The position numbers and the translations under genes were made by a program. Below, one piece after another: positions 50,879 to 59,468 of a DNA stretch of 64,000 nt (position 1 is its first letter; every line of letters starts with the position of its first letter). Source of the DNA: Pseudomicrostroma phylloplanum (lineage: Eukaryota > Basidiomycota > Exobasidiomycetes > Microstromatales). Location: positions 6,764 through 70,763 of the forward strand of contig BCHS01000015.1 of assembly GCA_039545275.1 (NCBI GenBank), given 5' to 3'. Below the pieces are notes generated by a model. The model worked only from the letters and a program-made list of their open reading frames with translations, searched no databases and was not told the DNA's origin.

Positions 50879-51604
50879 TCAAATGAGCACTGCCCGCCCG
50901 GCAGCGTACCTCCATCTTTGGCGTCGCGGAGCACCGTGCGTCGTCACCCTCGATGAGCTTCCAGGCTGGCCACACGAGACACATTTCTTAAGTCCTTTTC
51001 CAACATTTTTCATCGCCTTCTTGACGCTCACTTTGATACGCTGAGCAAGAGACGTGCCAGATCGTCTCGGCTCAGCGCCGACAGGTTGGCCAACGTTTGA
51101 ATTTGCACCTTGGCTGGCTCCAGTGATTCTGTCGGTACTGGTCAGACGGACGGGGCTGGACAAGCGGCTAGAAGCAGTATGCTGTGGCTGGATAGAAGGC
51201 GATGATGAATCTTCGCGTTCTGGGCTGAGCTGATGGTCTCCTGACGGACCTTGACTTGGCGTAGAGTATCGTGAGGCCTGTTCAATGCCGTCAGGAGATG
51301 AAGGGACGCTGGGTGACTGACTTCGATAGTGGCTAGAGTCAGTCCAGGAAGGCTGTCTGCGCCCCCATCTGAAGCCAGGGGGAAGCACTCGCCAGTCTGG
51401 AGAGAGTGATCCCGAGGACCATTGCGTAGCCCGGAGCCGTTCTCCGTGGCGGTTGAGACGTCCGTACTGCAACTCTGGTGAGGTTGGCATCATAGCTGAA
51501 GGAGACCCTCTTGACTCTGTCAAGAGCTGGTTCTCTGGAGACTGCAATGCTCTCGCCGATTGCATTGCGACCAGGAATGTGACTATTACGCTTGTCAATT
51601 TCAT
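50879..51604 (-). CDS. Secreted NRHGE-family protein 3
   Basis: A single-exon, 241-residue protein, the longest of the five. The signal peptide MKLTSVIVTFLVAMQSARA is followed by a spacer and the motif LNRHGE-RLRAT-Q-W-SS near residue 51. The middle is Ser/Pro/Gln-rich, with the second motif as YSTPSQG. The basic part SLAQRIKVSVKKAMKNVGKG ends in KKCVSCGQ, with two close Cys like the FGCFACG of member 1. The C-terminus (RRQRWRYAAGRAVLI) differs from members 2 and 4. The open frame is intact. Function unknown. Confidence 0.72.
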   Translation of the reverse strand: MKLTSVIVTFLVAMQSARALQSPENQLLTESRGSPSAMMPTSPELQYGRLNRHGERLRATQWSSGSLSPDWRVLPPGFRWGRRQPSWTDSSHYRSQSPSVPSSPDGIEQASRYSTPSQGPSGDHQLSPEREDSSSPSIQPQHTASSRLSSPVRLTSTDRITGASQGANSNVGQPVGAEPRRSGTSLAQRIKVSVKKAMKNVGKGLKKCVSCGQPGSSSRVTTHGAPRRQRWRYAAGRAVLI

Positions 51605-51962
51605 CTTGACTCAGTCACTGGCGAAGTCGAATGTCAGGTAGATCTGGAGCACGGGGATAGTGACTGCCTGAGGTGTGCACTCAATGTAGAGGAGTTGACA
51701 AATGACAGACAGTCGGACGCCGGCAATTATGAAGAGGCATGACATTTGAGTAGTCCAATGGCAAAGGAACTAGCAAGGGCGTCTCGCGGCAATGGTGCCA
51801 GGACGCTTGCTGCATTCCTGCACACTGACTTGGCTGCTAGCAACTGCTTCCCGGACGCGTTGCCACCGGTTTGCGCCCGGCCTGCTCTGTTGCTGCCGGC
51901 AAACCGTCATCTCAATTGATTCGTACAGTCAAGGATTTGCCGAGCGCAGACTTGCCTCGCTA
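51605..51962. other. Short intergenic between family members 3 and 4
   Basis: About 360 bases holding the promoter of member 3 and the end of member 4. No additional features were seen. Confidence 0.4.
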
Positions 51963-52613
51963 TCAGCCTCGCCCTGGCGAGTGCAATCTGATTCCACTAC
52001 ATGGCCTTGGTCGGCGCTGTGGAGGGCGTGGGGAAGGTGGAGGCGAAGGTGCGCTAGCACTGGAAGCAGTCTCATTGCAACGAGCCTGGCTGGGTCTAGC
52101 ACGAGAGCTGCAGCCCATGAATCGCTGTGCGAACCTGTGTACCAACTTGAGCAAGCCCTTCTTCTTCTGTTCGGGAAGGATTGGGCGGTCCGGGCTCACC
52201 GCTGGGGTGGGAGTCGCACTCGAGCTTTCCGTTGGGGCCGGACTCGGGCTCGCACTCGGACCTGCCGTTGAGCCTGCGCTTGGTGTGTAGACATTATGTG
52301 TTGGGGAGTGGGCAATTGACACCAGGCTCTGATGAGAAGGATGAGCAGTAGGGATGCGGCTTTGAGCAGCGGAGGTCGGGGCGGAATGTTCCAGGCTTGC
52401 AGGGAACTCCCAGGGGCTATAGTCGTACCTCGAGTCCGCAGAGGCTGTAGGTGACGAAGCCTGTGTAGCTGCAATTTCTTCGCCATGCCGATTGAGTCGT
52501 GTGCCGGTGGCCAGCTGTTGCAGATCCTCTTGCAACTGCTCAGTGCGCAGAGCGCTCACTCCGCATGCCAGGAGAGTTGCAGTGAACAGTGTGCCGGCGC
52601 CCGACAGCTTCAT
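51963..52613 (-). CDS. Secreted NRHGE-family protein 4
   Basis: A single-exon, 216-residue protein. Signal peptide MKLSGAGTLFTATLLACGVS; motif LNRHGE-EIAAT-Q-A-SS near residue 41, nearly identical in pattern to member 3 (LNRHGExxxATQxSS). The second motif is NVYTPSAG. The basic helix-like segment EQKKKGLLKLVHRFAQRFMG is followed by a Pro-rich stretch and the SGIRLHSPGRG end shared with member 2. The spread of shared pieces (front with 3, back with 2) suggests a series of duplications, possibly with gene conversion. Confidence 0.74.
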   Translation of the reverse strand: MKLSGAGTLFTATLLACGVSALRTEQLQEDLQQLATGTRLNRHGEEIAATQASSPTASADSRYDYSPWEFPASLEHSAPTSAAQSRIPTAHPSHQSLVSIAHSPTHNVYTPSAGSTAGPSASPSPAPTESSSATPTPAVSPDRPILPEQKKKGLLKLVHRFAQRFMGCSSRARPSQARCNETASSASAPSPPPSPRPPQRRPRPCSGIRLHSPGRG

Positions 52614-53139
52614 AGGAAGAAAGGAAGGGAAGGGGTGCCAGGATGCGGTTGTCAGTGATTTGGAGACCAGCTCTGTACGACGTGTAAGGAGGAACAGTGA
52701 GACTGAGCCAGCGCTCGCAGTAGTGCGACCGGGGGACGTTGTCTATCTGAAAAGGCTTCGGTCTGCACTTCTCTCCTGAATGATAAGTGCGTTAGAAACA
52801 GTGTCCACAAGCAAAGGACAAGGATCGATGTTGTAGAAGGCAAGCAATGCTGCAGTGATATAAGCCGTTGCTGTCTTCAATATACATGGCTTGTAGCGCC
52901 ACTGATGCAATCCATCTACGTAGCAATCCGTACTCTCCTAAGCTTATTTGCCCACAAAGCGTAAGAGGCATTTGCTCGCACAAGCACGGCAATCCTTTGC
53001 TCACAAGTATACAGCCATAGCTTGCTACCCCGTCTTCGAGTCGTTCTCCACAGTGAGATTGCTATGTCTTCAAACGCCGCTACCAAGGTAAGCGAAAGTG
53101 TAGTATATTGACAAAGTCATCAGTCTGGAGAAGGATTCT
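52614..53139. other. Intergenic between family members 4 and 5
   Basis: About 525 bases. A TATATC-like element (minus strand) near 52855 may be a promoter element of member 4. No gene or repeat was seen. Confidence 0.4.
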
Positions 53140-53622
53140 TCAAGTTAGAGACGACGAGGGCAGCCTGACTCCCGAAGTGCCGGTCTTCTTCTTGCCTTTC
53201 CACTTTTTCTTCAACGAGCCCACCAGCTTCTTCAGTCTCCCCTTCCGCTCAGCCACGGCCGTCCGCGGCGGCGCCTCCGGGCTGACGTTCGGCGTCGGAC
53301 TACCGCTGGGGGTATGGATATTGAATTCCGAGGAGTGTACACTCACACAGCGAGTGGGAGGCAAGCCTCGTGGAGAGGAGGGCATCGATGGCGGCGACGT
53401 CGAAGGCAGTATGAAGGCCCCGAGATCGCGAGCAGCGTCTCGTCCTTCTGACGAGCTGCTCGAGGACGACTGCTGTAGCTCTGGGATGCGCTCCCCACGG
53501 CGATTGCGACGCCAGCCACTTGAAGGCGAAGTCCGAGCGATCAGGCTGCTGGGCCTCGCAATCGTTTCTGAGGTTGCTATCAAAGCTATCAGGCCGGCGA
53601 TAAGGCAGGAAGCGACCTTCAT
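53140..53622 (-). CDS. Secreted NRHGE-family protein 5
   Basis: The shortest member, 160 residues in one exon. Signal peptide MKVASCLIAGLIALIATSE; the motif appears as NRRGE-RIPEL-Q-Q-SS near residue 40, with Arg for His. The second motif is FNIHTPSG. The basic segment GRLKKLVGSLKKKWKGKKK is strongly cationic and close to the C-terminus, which ends SGVRLPSSSLT, reminiscent of the SGIxL end of members 2 and 4. An overlapping 318-residue frame (53300-54256) on the same strand is judged spurious. Function unknown; a cationic peptide or secreted effector role is an inference. Confidence 0.72.
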   Translation of the reverse strand: MKVASCLIAGLIALIATSETIARPSSLIARTSPSSGWRRNRRGERIPELQQSSSSSSSEGRDAARDLGAFILPSTSPPSMPSSPRGLPPTRCVSVHSSEFNIHTPSGSPTPNVSPEAPPRTAVAERKGRLKKLVGSLKKKWKGKKKTGTSGVRLPSSSLT

Positions 53623-54204
53623 CGCTCAACGCAGGATACCGCCTTTCGTGACCAGCAGGCAGTATAGGCTTGTCTGAAGAACGGGCCATGACAGGATCAT
53701 TTGAGCACTTAAAGTACCAATGGTGAAGTCGCAAAGCTCCGAGAATAAAGCGCTTGTCGAGAGCAAGCTCCGACGATTTGAAAAGGTCCGACCTGGGCCT
53801 CCTCTTGGAGAGCAACCATGACCTGTTGCTCCTGTCAAAGGACCATGGTGAGTTTGTCTCCCGAGGGGAAACACAGCACAACGGACTTGTCGTCGGTGTC
53901 CGTGCTCCGGCTGTCCGTTGTCCTCTCGCCGGTCGCACACAAGCCGTATCGTCAATACAGCAAGAAGAGCAAGAGAAAGCACTCACTCGACGATACACCA
54001 TGAATAAAGGAAAAGAATTGTGCATTGTCTTCTGTAAGTAAGAAAGACATCGAAGACGAGGAAGGAATTGAGATGATACCCCGCTTTGGGATGCGGAGGC
54101 GCGGTGCGGACAGGCAGCAGTCATGATGGCCAGGGGGAGAAGATAGGGGCACTGATTCGTCTTTGACGATAGGGAGCTTGTGGGCTCATGATTGGGTAAG
54201 ACGA
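53623..54204. other. Intergenic between member 5 and the Cys-repeat gene
   Basis: About 580 bases containing the promoter of member 5 and the 3' flank of the multi-peptide gene. No conserved gene was seen. Confidence 0.4.
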
Positions 54205-57200
54205 TCAACGTCCGTGAGGACCCTTTCCAATGCCTCCCATGTTGTGCTCGTTGCACTCTCGCTCAGCGCCAGGAACGCAAAGGAGCGGGCGGTGTGGGCC
54301 CCGAGGAGGAGACGCGCCGGACAAAGCCCTCTTGTGACCGAAGAACTTGTCCCATTCCTCTTTTGTTCGGCATTCTGGAGTATAGCCGCGCATACAGATC
54401 AGCGATCCCTCCTTCTTTCGTCCTGGTCCGCCTACTGCCCTTTCCTGCTGGGAGTGGGGGCAGAGCGGGTCCTCCTGAGGATCGCAGTAGGGCGTCAAAG
54501 GTGGGGCATCGAGGCGCTTACTGACGACTTCGCTTCGCTTGCCATGGGATCTGCACGAGGGGTCTTCCCAAGGATTGCAGGGCGGAGCACAGTCGGGGTC
54601 AAATTCGGGATCGCAGGCTAGAGCCTCGAGGCGCTTGTTGACGGCTTCGCTTCGCTTGGGGTGAATCAGGCAGTCGGGGTCGAGGACAGGATTGCAGTCC
54701 GGTCCTTCTTCGTGACCGCAGTCGGGGTCGTCTTCATCGTCGCATAATCGAGCCTTGATCGGCTCATTGATGACTTCGCTTCGCTTGCAGCCGGGGTCTT
54801 TAGGATCGCAGAATGCAAAACCGCACGTGGGGTCGAACTCGGGATCGCAGGCTGGGATCCTGAGCCCTCTAATGTCGACGTTGTTACTTCGCTCGTGCGG
54901 ATGGCAGTCTTGCCCCGTGGAAGGATTGCAAGTTGGGGGAGGGTCCGACTCCCTGGGGGGATCGTGCGGATGGCAGTCTTGCCCTGTGAAAGGATTGCAA
55001 GATGGGATTCCCTTGAATGTCATGCAGCCGCTGTCATCAGGGTCGCAACCGTAAGGGCCAGTCCCCCTGGGGGCGAGGCTTCGCTTGGGATGACTGAGGC
55101 AATCGGGGTCCTGTAGAGGATCGCAGTCCGGGTCTTCATCTGAGCCGCACTCCTTCTTTTCCGGGTCGCAAGTCTGAGTTGCGCGCTCAGTGACGACGTT
55201 ACTTCGCTCGTGCGGATGGCAATTTCGCCCCGTGGAAGGATCGCAAGTCGGGGGAGGGTCCACCTCCTTGGGGGGATCGTGATGGCAATTTTGGCCCGTG
55301 TAAGGATTGCAAGATGGAACACCTTTGAATGCGATGCAGCCGCTATCACCAGGGTCGCAGCCGTAAGGGCCAGTCCCCCTGGGGGCGAGGCNTCGCTTGG
55401 GATGACTGAGGCAATCGGGGTCCTGTAGAGGATCGCAGTCTGGTTCTTCATCGGATCCGCACTCCTCCTTCTCCGGGTCGCAAGCCTGAGTCGCGCGCTC
55501 AGTGACCACGTCGCTTCGCTTGCCATTGTCAGCGCATGTGGGATTGTCGTAAGGGTCGCAGAAAGGTTCATTGGAGAAGTGGCAAGTAGGGTCGTTGTCG
55601 TAGTTGCAGGAGCGAGCTGCTACGGCCTGGGCGACTTTGCGACGAGCTTCGGCTCTTGCAGGCAGTAGGGCGCATGATCCGCCGTCGTCGTCAGGGTCGC
55701 AGAAGGCTTCAGGGTTTACGTCGCGAGGGAGCTGAGAGGCAGCCTGCTCCTCAAGCTCAGCACGCTCAGCTGCCATAGCACTCTCCAGCGCTCGGCGTCG
55801 CTCGTGGTCGCAGTGGTAGTCGTGAGGGTCACAGCCCCAGCAGTAGCCATAGCTCTCATTGTTGTCGCAACGACGCTTGAGCTCTGCAGCAAGCTCAGCT
55901 TCGCGTCGACGTACCAAGTCCGAGGTAGCCTCTTCGTCCGCAGGCGTACCTTGCTTGCCTGCATCTTTGGGAGGGGAGACCTTGCTGGGAAGGGCGAAGC
56001 CGACTTTCGGAGTGTCACTTGAGCGATCAAAGTAACCATTATAGGCCAGGAAGATGACTTCACCGAGTGTGTATGGCGTGGGATAGTCGCCCTGCTTGGA
56101 TCCTTGAACGAGGAAGTGGCACTTGGTGTCGTCTACGTGAACGACGCCGGCTGGGCCTCCAATGGCCAAGTTGACACCATCGAGCTCGATGGTGATTGGC
56201 TTAGAGCTGCCCTTGTCACAGTCGACCTCGGCGACGATGTCACCTGCCTGGTTCTTGATTGGCTTGAGGCCTGCCTTCTTGATGAGGTCAATGGCAACGT
56301 CAGGTGGAGTGGTGAAGTAAATACTGTCGAGACTGAGGTCCGCCTTGCCCTTGTGACCACCAACGGTGATGTCCAGGGCCCATCGGTCCTTGGAGCTCTT
56401 GGAGTAGGCAGGGCTGTCGCCAGTGTCAGCCTCGATGGAGGCACCGAGGAGGAGCACACCAGGGTCTGTAAGTGCACCTGCGCCTAGAGCCAGCGAGAAG
56501 ACGTCCTGAGCGAGGACCTTGGATCCGAACAGCACCTCCAAAGTGGTCTTGCCTTTGACGTTGGAGAAGCCACCGCTGCCCTTGAGACCAAAGCCAAGAT
56601 CACCGTTGCTGAGGGTCTGCTTGTTGCCGTTGGCGTCCAAGTACATAAGGCTAGCTCCATTGAGGGGAACACCACCGAAGAGTTGCATGTCATTGAGGCT
56701 GTACTCAGTAGCGGCATTGTCATAGGCGTCCTTGACAGCTCCCACCTTCTTGGCCTTGGAGCTCTTCGATGGGTCGAAGCTCTTAGGGTTGTCCTCTACG
56801 TTCCTGGCAACGTTGAAGTCGGAGGTGAGAGAAAAGGTGTAGTTTTGTACCTGGCCACCAACAGTGACGGGGACTACGAGGAGCTGTGGGTCGATGTTGG
56901 TCCTTACAGTCTTGGTGCTAGGGGTCTTGCCACGTCGATGAAGCTTGGCATCAGGAGACTCGCGACGGTAGACGGGCAGGTGGAAGACACCCTCAGTGGA
57001 TCGCTTGCTGAGCTTGAGACTCTCTTCGTAGGCCTTGTAAGGGTTACCCGTGGCCCTCTTGAAGGCAGTCAGGGTTGGCTTGCCACCAGTAGGGACCTCA
57101 CGGGCTGAGAGAGACTCGGCGTCGCTGTTGACATGAGAAGATGTAGCGGAGTGGAGGCGAGCATCGGCGAGCCAAGGTCCAGCCACAGCAAAGTATGCTA

Positions 57201-57246
57201 CGGCTAGACTGAAGAGCGTACCCCAGTTGGTCTGGTGCAGCATCAT
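54205..57246 (-). CDS. Secreted pepsin-like pseudoenzyme with Kex2-type Cys-repeat tail
   Basis: One exon of 1013 codons with one ambiguous codon (N at 55392). Signal peptide about residues 5-28. Residues about 30-110 contain FKR, LSKR, YRR and HRR processing-like sites. Residues about 115-445 resemble a pepsin-family (A1) domain: VPVTVGGQVQNYTFSL, then LTSDFNV where DTGSSDLWV is expected; VLLLGASIEA; and the second lobe LSLDSIYFTTPPDVAIDLI, where VDTGTS is expected. Both catalytic sites are lost. From about residue 465 to the end run about 23 units of two Cys spaced 5-7 residues, mostly C[DN]P-x(2-4)-DP-x-C, many preceded by Lys-Arg (HPKR, NGKR, HGKR, SKR, NKR). This is the layout of a Kex2-cleaved multi-peptide precursor. 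A 104-codon block is duplicated in tandem. Confidence 0.8.
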   Translation of the reverse strand: MMLHQTNWGTLFSLAVAYFAVAGPWLADARLHSATSSHVNSDAESLSAREVPTGGKPTLTAFKRATGNPYKAYEESLKLSKRSTEGVFHLPVYRRESPDAKLHRRGKTPSTKTVRTNIDPQLLVVPVTVGGQVQNYTFSLTSDFNVARNVEDNPKSFDPSKSSKAKKVGAVKDAYDNAATEYSLNDMQLFGGVPLNGASLMYLDANGNKQTLSNGDLGFGLKGSGGFSNVKGKTTLEVLFGSKVLAQDVFSLALGAGALTDPGVLLLGASIEADTGDSPAYSKSSKDRWALDITVGGHKGKADLSLDSIYFTTPPDVAIDLIKKAGLKPIKNQAGDIVAEVDCDKGSSKPITIELDGVNLAIGGPAGVVHVDDTKCHFLVQGSKQGDYPTPYTLGEVIFLAYNGYFDRSSDTPKVGFALPSKVSPPKDAGKQGTPADEEATSDLVRRREAELAAELKRRCDNNESYGYCWGCDPHDYHCDHERRRALESAMAAERAELEEQAASQLPRDVNPEAFCDPDDDGGSCALLPARAEARRKVAQAVAARSCNYDNDPTCHFSNEPFCDPYDNPTCADNGKRSDVVTERATQACDPEKEECGSDEEPDCDPLQDPDCLSHPKRXLAPRGTGPYGCDPGDSGCIAFKGVPSCNPYTGQNCHHDPPKEVDPPPTCDPSTGRNCHPHERSNVVTERATQTCDPEKKECGSDEDPDCDPLQDPDCLSHPKRSLAPRGTGPYGCDPDDSGCMTFKGIPSCNPFTGQDCHPHDPPRESDPPPTCNPSTGQDCHPHERSNNVDIRGLRIPACDPEFDPTCGFAFCDPKDPGCKRSEVINEPIKARLCDDEDDPDCGHEEGPDCNPVLDPDCLIHPKRSEAVNKRLEALACDPEFDPDCAPPCNPWEDPSCRSHGKRSEVVSKRLDAPPLTPYCDPQEDPLCPHSQQERAVGGPGRKKEGSLICMRGYTPECRTKEEWDKFFGHKRALSGASPPRGPHRPLLCVPGAERECNEHNMGGIGKGPHGR
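54891..55515 (-). repeat. Two tandem 312-bp in-frame coding repeats
   Basis: The block around 55203-55515 and the block around 54891-55202 are near copies in register, offset by 312 bases (104 codons). For example, the same TCGCTTGGGATGACTGAGGC sequence starts at 55081 and at 55393. Each copy encodes five C-x(5-7)-C units and a HPKR site. They differ at scattered positions, so the duplication is not brand new. Confidence 0.85.
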
Positions 57247-57530
57247 GATGGACGATTGGGTCGATCGCCCTTGGATATAATGGAGTGTTCGTATGTATGA
57301 AGTGTGACGGGAGGATGAGGGGGAAGGGGTGAGGGGCGAAGGAGGGAAGTCGACCTTGACTGAGCCCCTTTAATATACCCATTCACCCAGGGGCCCCGTG
57401 CCGCCCAGCACCGCGGGCCGTGAGCACGGAGGTAATCACGGTCCGGAGTACAGGCACTCGGCCCTGGCGAACCGGTACCTGAGACGAATTGCCGACGACA
57501 GGCACCATCTGATTAGAACCACGGAACTCG
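57247..57530. promoter_or_regulatory. Promoter of the Cys-repeat gene
   Basis: About 285 bases. It holds TATA-like words on the minus strand at about 57275-57280 and 57371-57376, which face the Cys-repeat gene. The KDM8-like gene ends at 57531 on the same strand. Confidence 0.4.
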
Positions 57531-59468
57531 CTAGAACCACATGGACACTGAAAAGCTCTGCGCAAGAGGTGAAGAGAGAGGGTGTAGCGATCGTCAGGCG
57601 GTGCAGCAAGACGGCGTTTCATAGACCGCGCGCTGTGCTCTTTGCGCTCAATACTTACCCGCTCTAGGCTCTTCATCCCATGGTACCACAGCGGAGGCAA
57701 GAAGAGCATATCTCCTGGCTCCAAGACAGTCCACATTGCTTCGGGTTCTACTTCGTCGGTGAACCTGGGGAACTCATCTTCTACAGTGGGCACAGAGGAG
57801 AAGACGTCTACCCGTGACGTGTTCGTCATGTAAGCGGTGAGGTCGACGCCTTTGTCGCCGGCGGTTGAGGCTGTGCTGTCGCTGTTGCTCTGCAGAGATT
57901 GCCAGTCAGGTACAGCCGGGTCCTCTTCGGGGCCTTTTCGTTCGGCAGTTTCGCGATGCGGGGAAGTCCGAGGTGACGTAGGGGGTGGTGAGGGCGTGGT
58001 TGCGCCAAAGCAATACATCCCCACTTTGCACGAGGGAGGGCCCACCCAAACTAATTTGCGCCCGACGACTTGCGCTGTGAAGAACAAGGGGACCCTACCG
58101 GGGATGAGCATGGACGGGAACAAACGACGTCACCCAGCTGGATTTCCCCTACTCACTGTAGCAGTTGAAGTGAGGGTCTGTGTGAGCTGGGCTGACTGTG
58201 CCCTCTGGCCCAATCCAGACCGATTTGACAACGTCTTCGATAACACGCCGCTGCTCGCCCTCCTCCTCGTCGCCTTCGACCGTCTTCACGGGAGGAGTGT
58301 ATCCGGGTATCTCAGCGCTGGCAAAGACATAGTCCGGAGGCAGGATGTCGGCCTCGAGCTTGGGGAATTGGTCAAAGAGGGTGTGCTGGGCCAGATAGAG
58401 CGTCTGACTGAAGTTTTCGTCATCTGCCGGCTTCGAAGTGTTGACTTGCCAGCCGGACCGAGTGAGAAAGTCGTGCCACGGGAGAATCTGCTGTCCCCAA
58501 TCTTCGTCGGAGTATTTGCCTCCCACCTCGCAGGGTACGACCCTACCTCGACCTCCTGCGACTTCCAGGAGATACTGTCCGCTAGCCCAGCGACTGCCCC
58601 GATTGCCAGGTGATTGCTCGCAAGCGGGCCAGTCTTTTGCGAAGCCTCGCAATACAAATGGAGATTGATGATCTTTGAGTATGAACGAGTCAAACGTTGG
58701 AGCGCTGATTGGCTCTGGGATCGGGAGAGTAGCTCGTACTTGAAGATGCTGCAACGTCTCAGTAGGCGGGGAGATCGGTATGGTGCCATCCGAGGACTGT
58801 CGGACCTTCTTTGAGTTATGCTCTTGAAGAAAATATCGATCGGATAGGCATGACTGACTGACCTCGATGAGGTCGAGTATCATCTGCTTGCGTCCTCGGC
58901 CAGGTGCCCCTGCCACTACAATTGCAAGGTCGAGTGAGCGGATACAGTCCAGCAAAATGTCATCGTGCCCTTCGTGGTCGACCTCTTCCTGACCATCTTC
59001 CACCTTCCGCTTTGACGAGGAAGCGTGGCATGTGGTGCTTTGTTGGCTTGCCGGCTGGGCTAGCTGGACTGCTCCAATCTTGCAGACCGCCTTGAGGATG
59101 GCGGCGTCGGCATATAGCCGCCTCCAATAGCGTGGGACGTCTTTCCAGGGATTAGAGTGGAAAGCCGTGTTACATTGAGCTATGATTTTCTCGCAGTCGA
59201 GCACACAGGTTGTGAAATTGCACTCTGCATAAGGCACTGAGGCAAGGAGATCTAGGCTAGACCTGAGGAGGCGAAGAGGCTCCTCTCCGCATGGCAGGAG
59301 GTCTGATGATGTTGCAAGGAAAGTAGATTGGAATCAGCCTAACGACCTCATATTTGAACGGGAAAGCATGTACCCACCTCCTTTTGCGCTATCGCTGACC
59401 ATTGCAATTGCGGCCTTTGCAAGAGATTGCCATGGCCTTTTCCTTTGACCGGCATTAGCCGCGCCCAT
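57531..59468 (-). CDS. KDM8: KDM8/JMJD5-like JmjC-domain protein
   Basis: Four exons (59378-59468, 58157-59302, 57659-58074, 57531-57557) encode 559 residues. The N-terminal half is helical (LLPCGEEPLRLLRSSLDLL, WKDVPRYWRRLYADA), as in JMJD5. The catalytic cupin has FVLRGFAKDWPA, then HTD in SPAHTDPHFNCYTQVVGRK (iron ligands His and Asp near 404 and 406), NTSRVDVFS, LEPGDMLFLPPLWYHGMKSL with the third ligand His near 544, and the last exon SFSVSMWF. Fe(II) and 2-oxoglutarate dependent activity is likely; human JMJD5 is a protein hydroxylase and has been linked to histone demethylation or tail cleavage. About 55 Pro/Ser/Glu-rich residues are inserted between HTD and the third ligand. Confidence 0.92.

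Noticed and set aside
53300..54256. 318-codon open frame on the minus strand
   Set aside because: It overlaps family member 5 in another frame, has no signal peptide or motif, and its composition looks like shifted Ser/Arg-rich coding.
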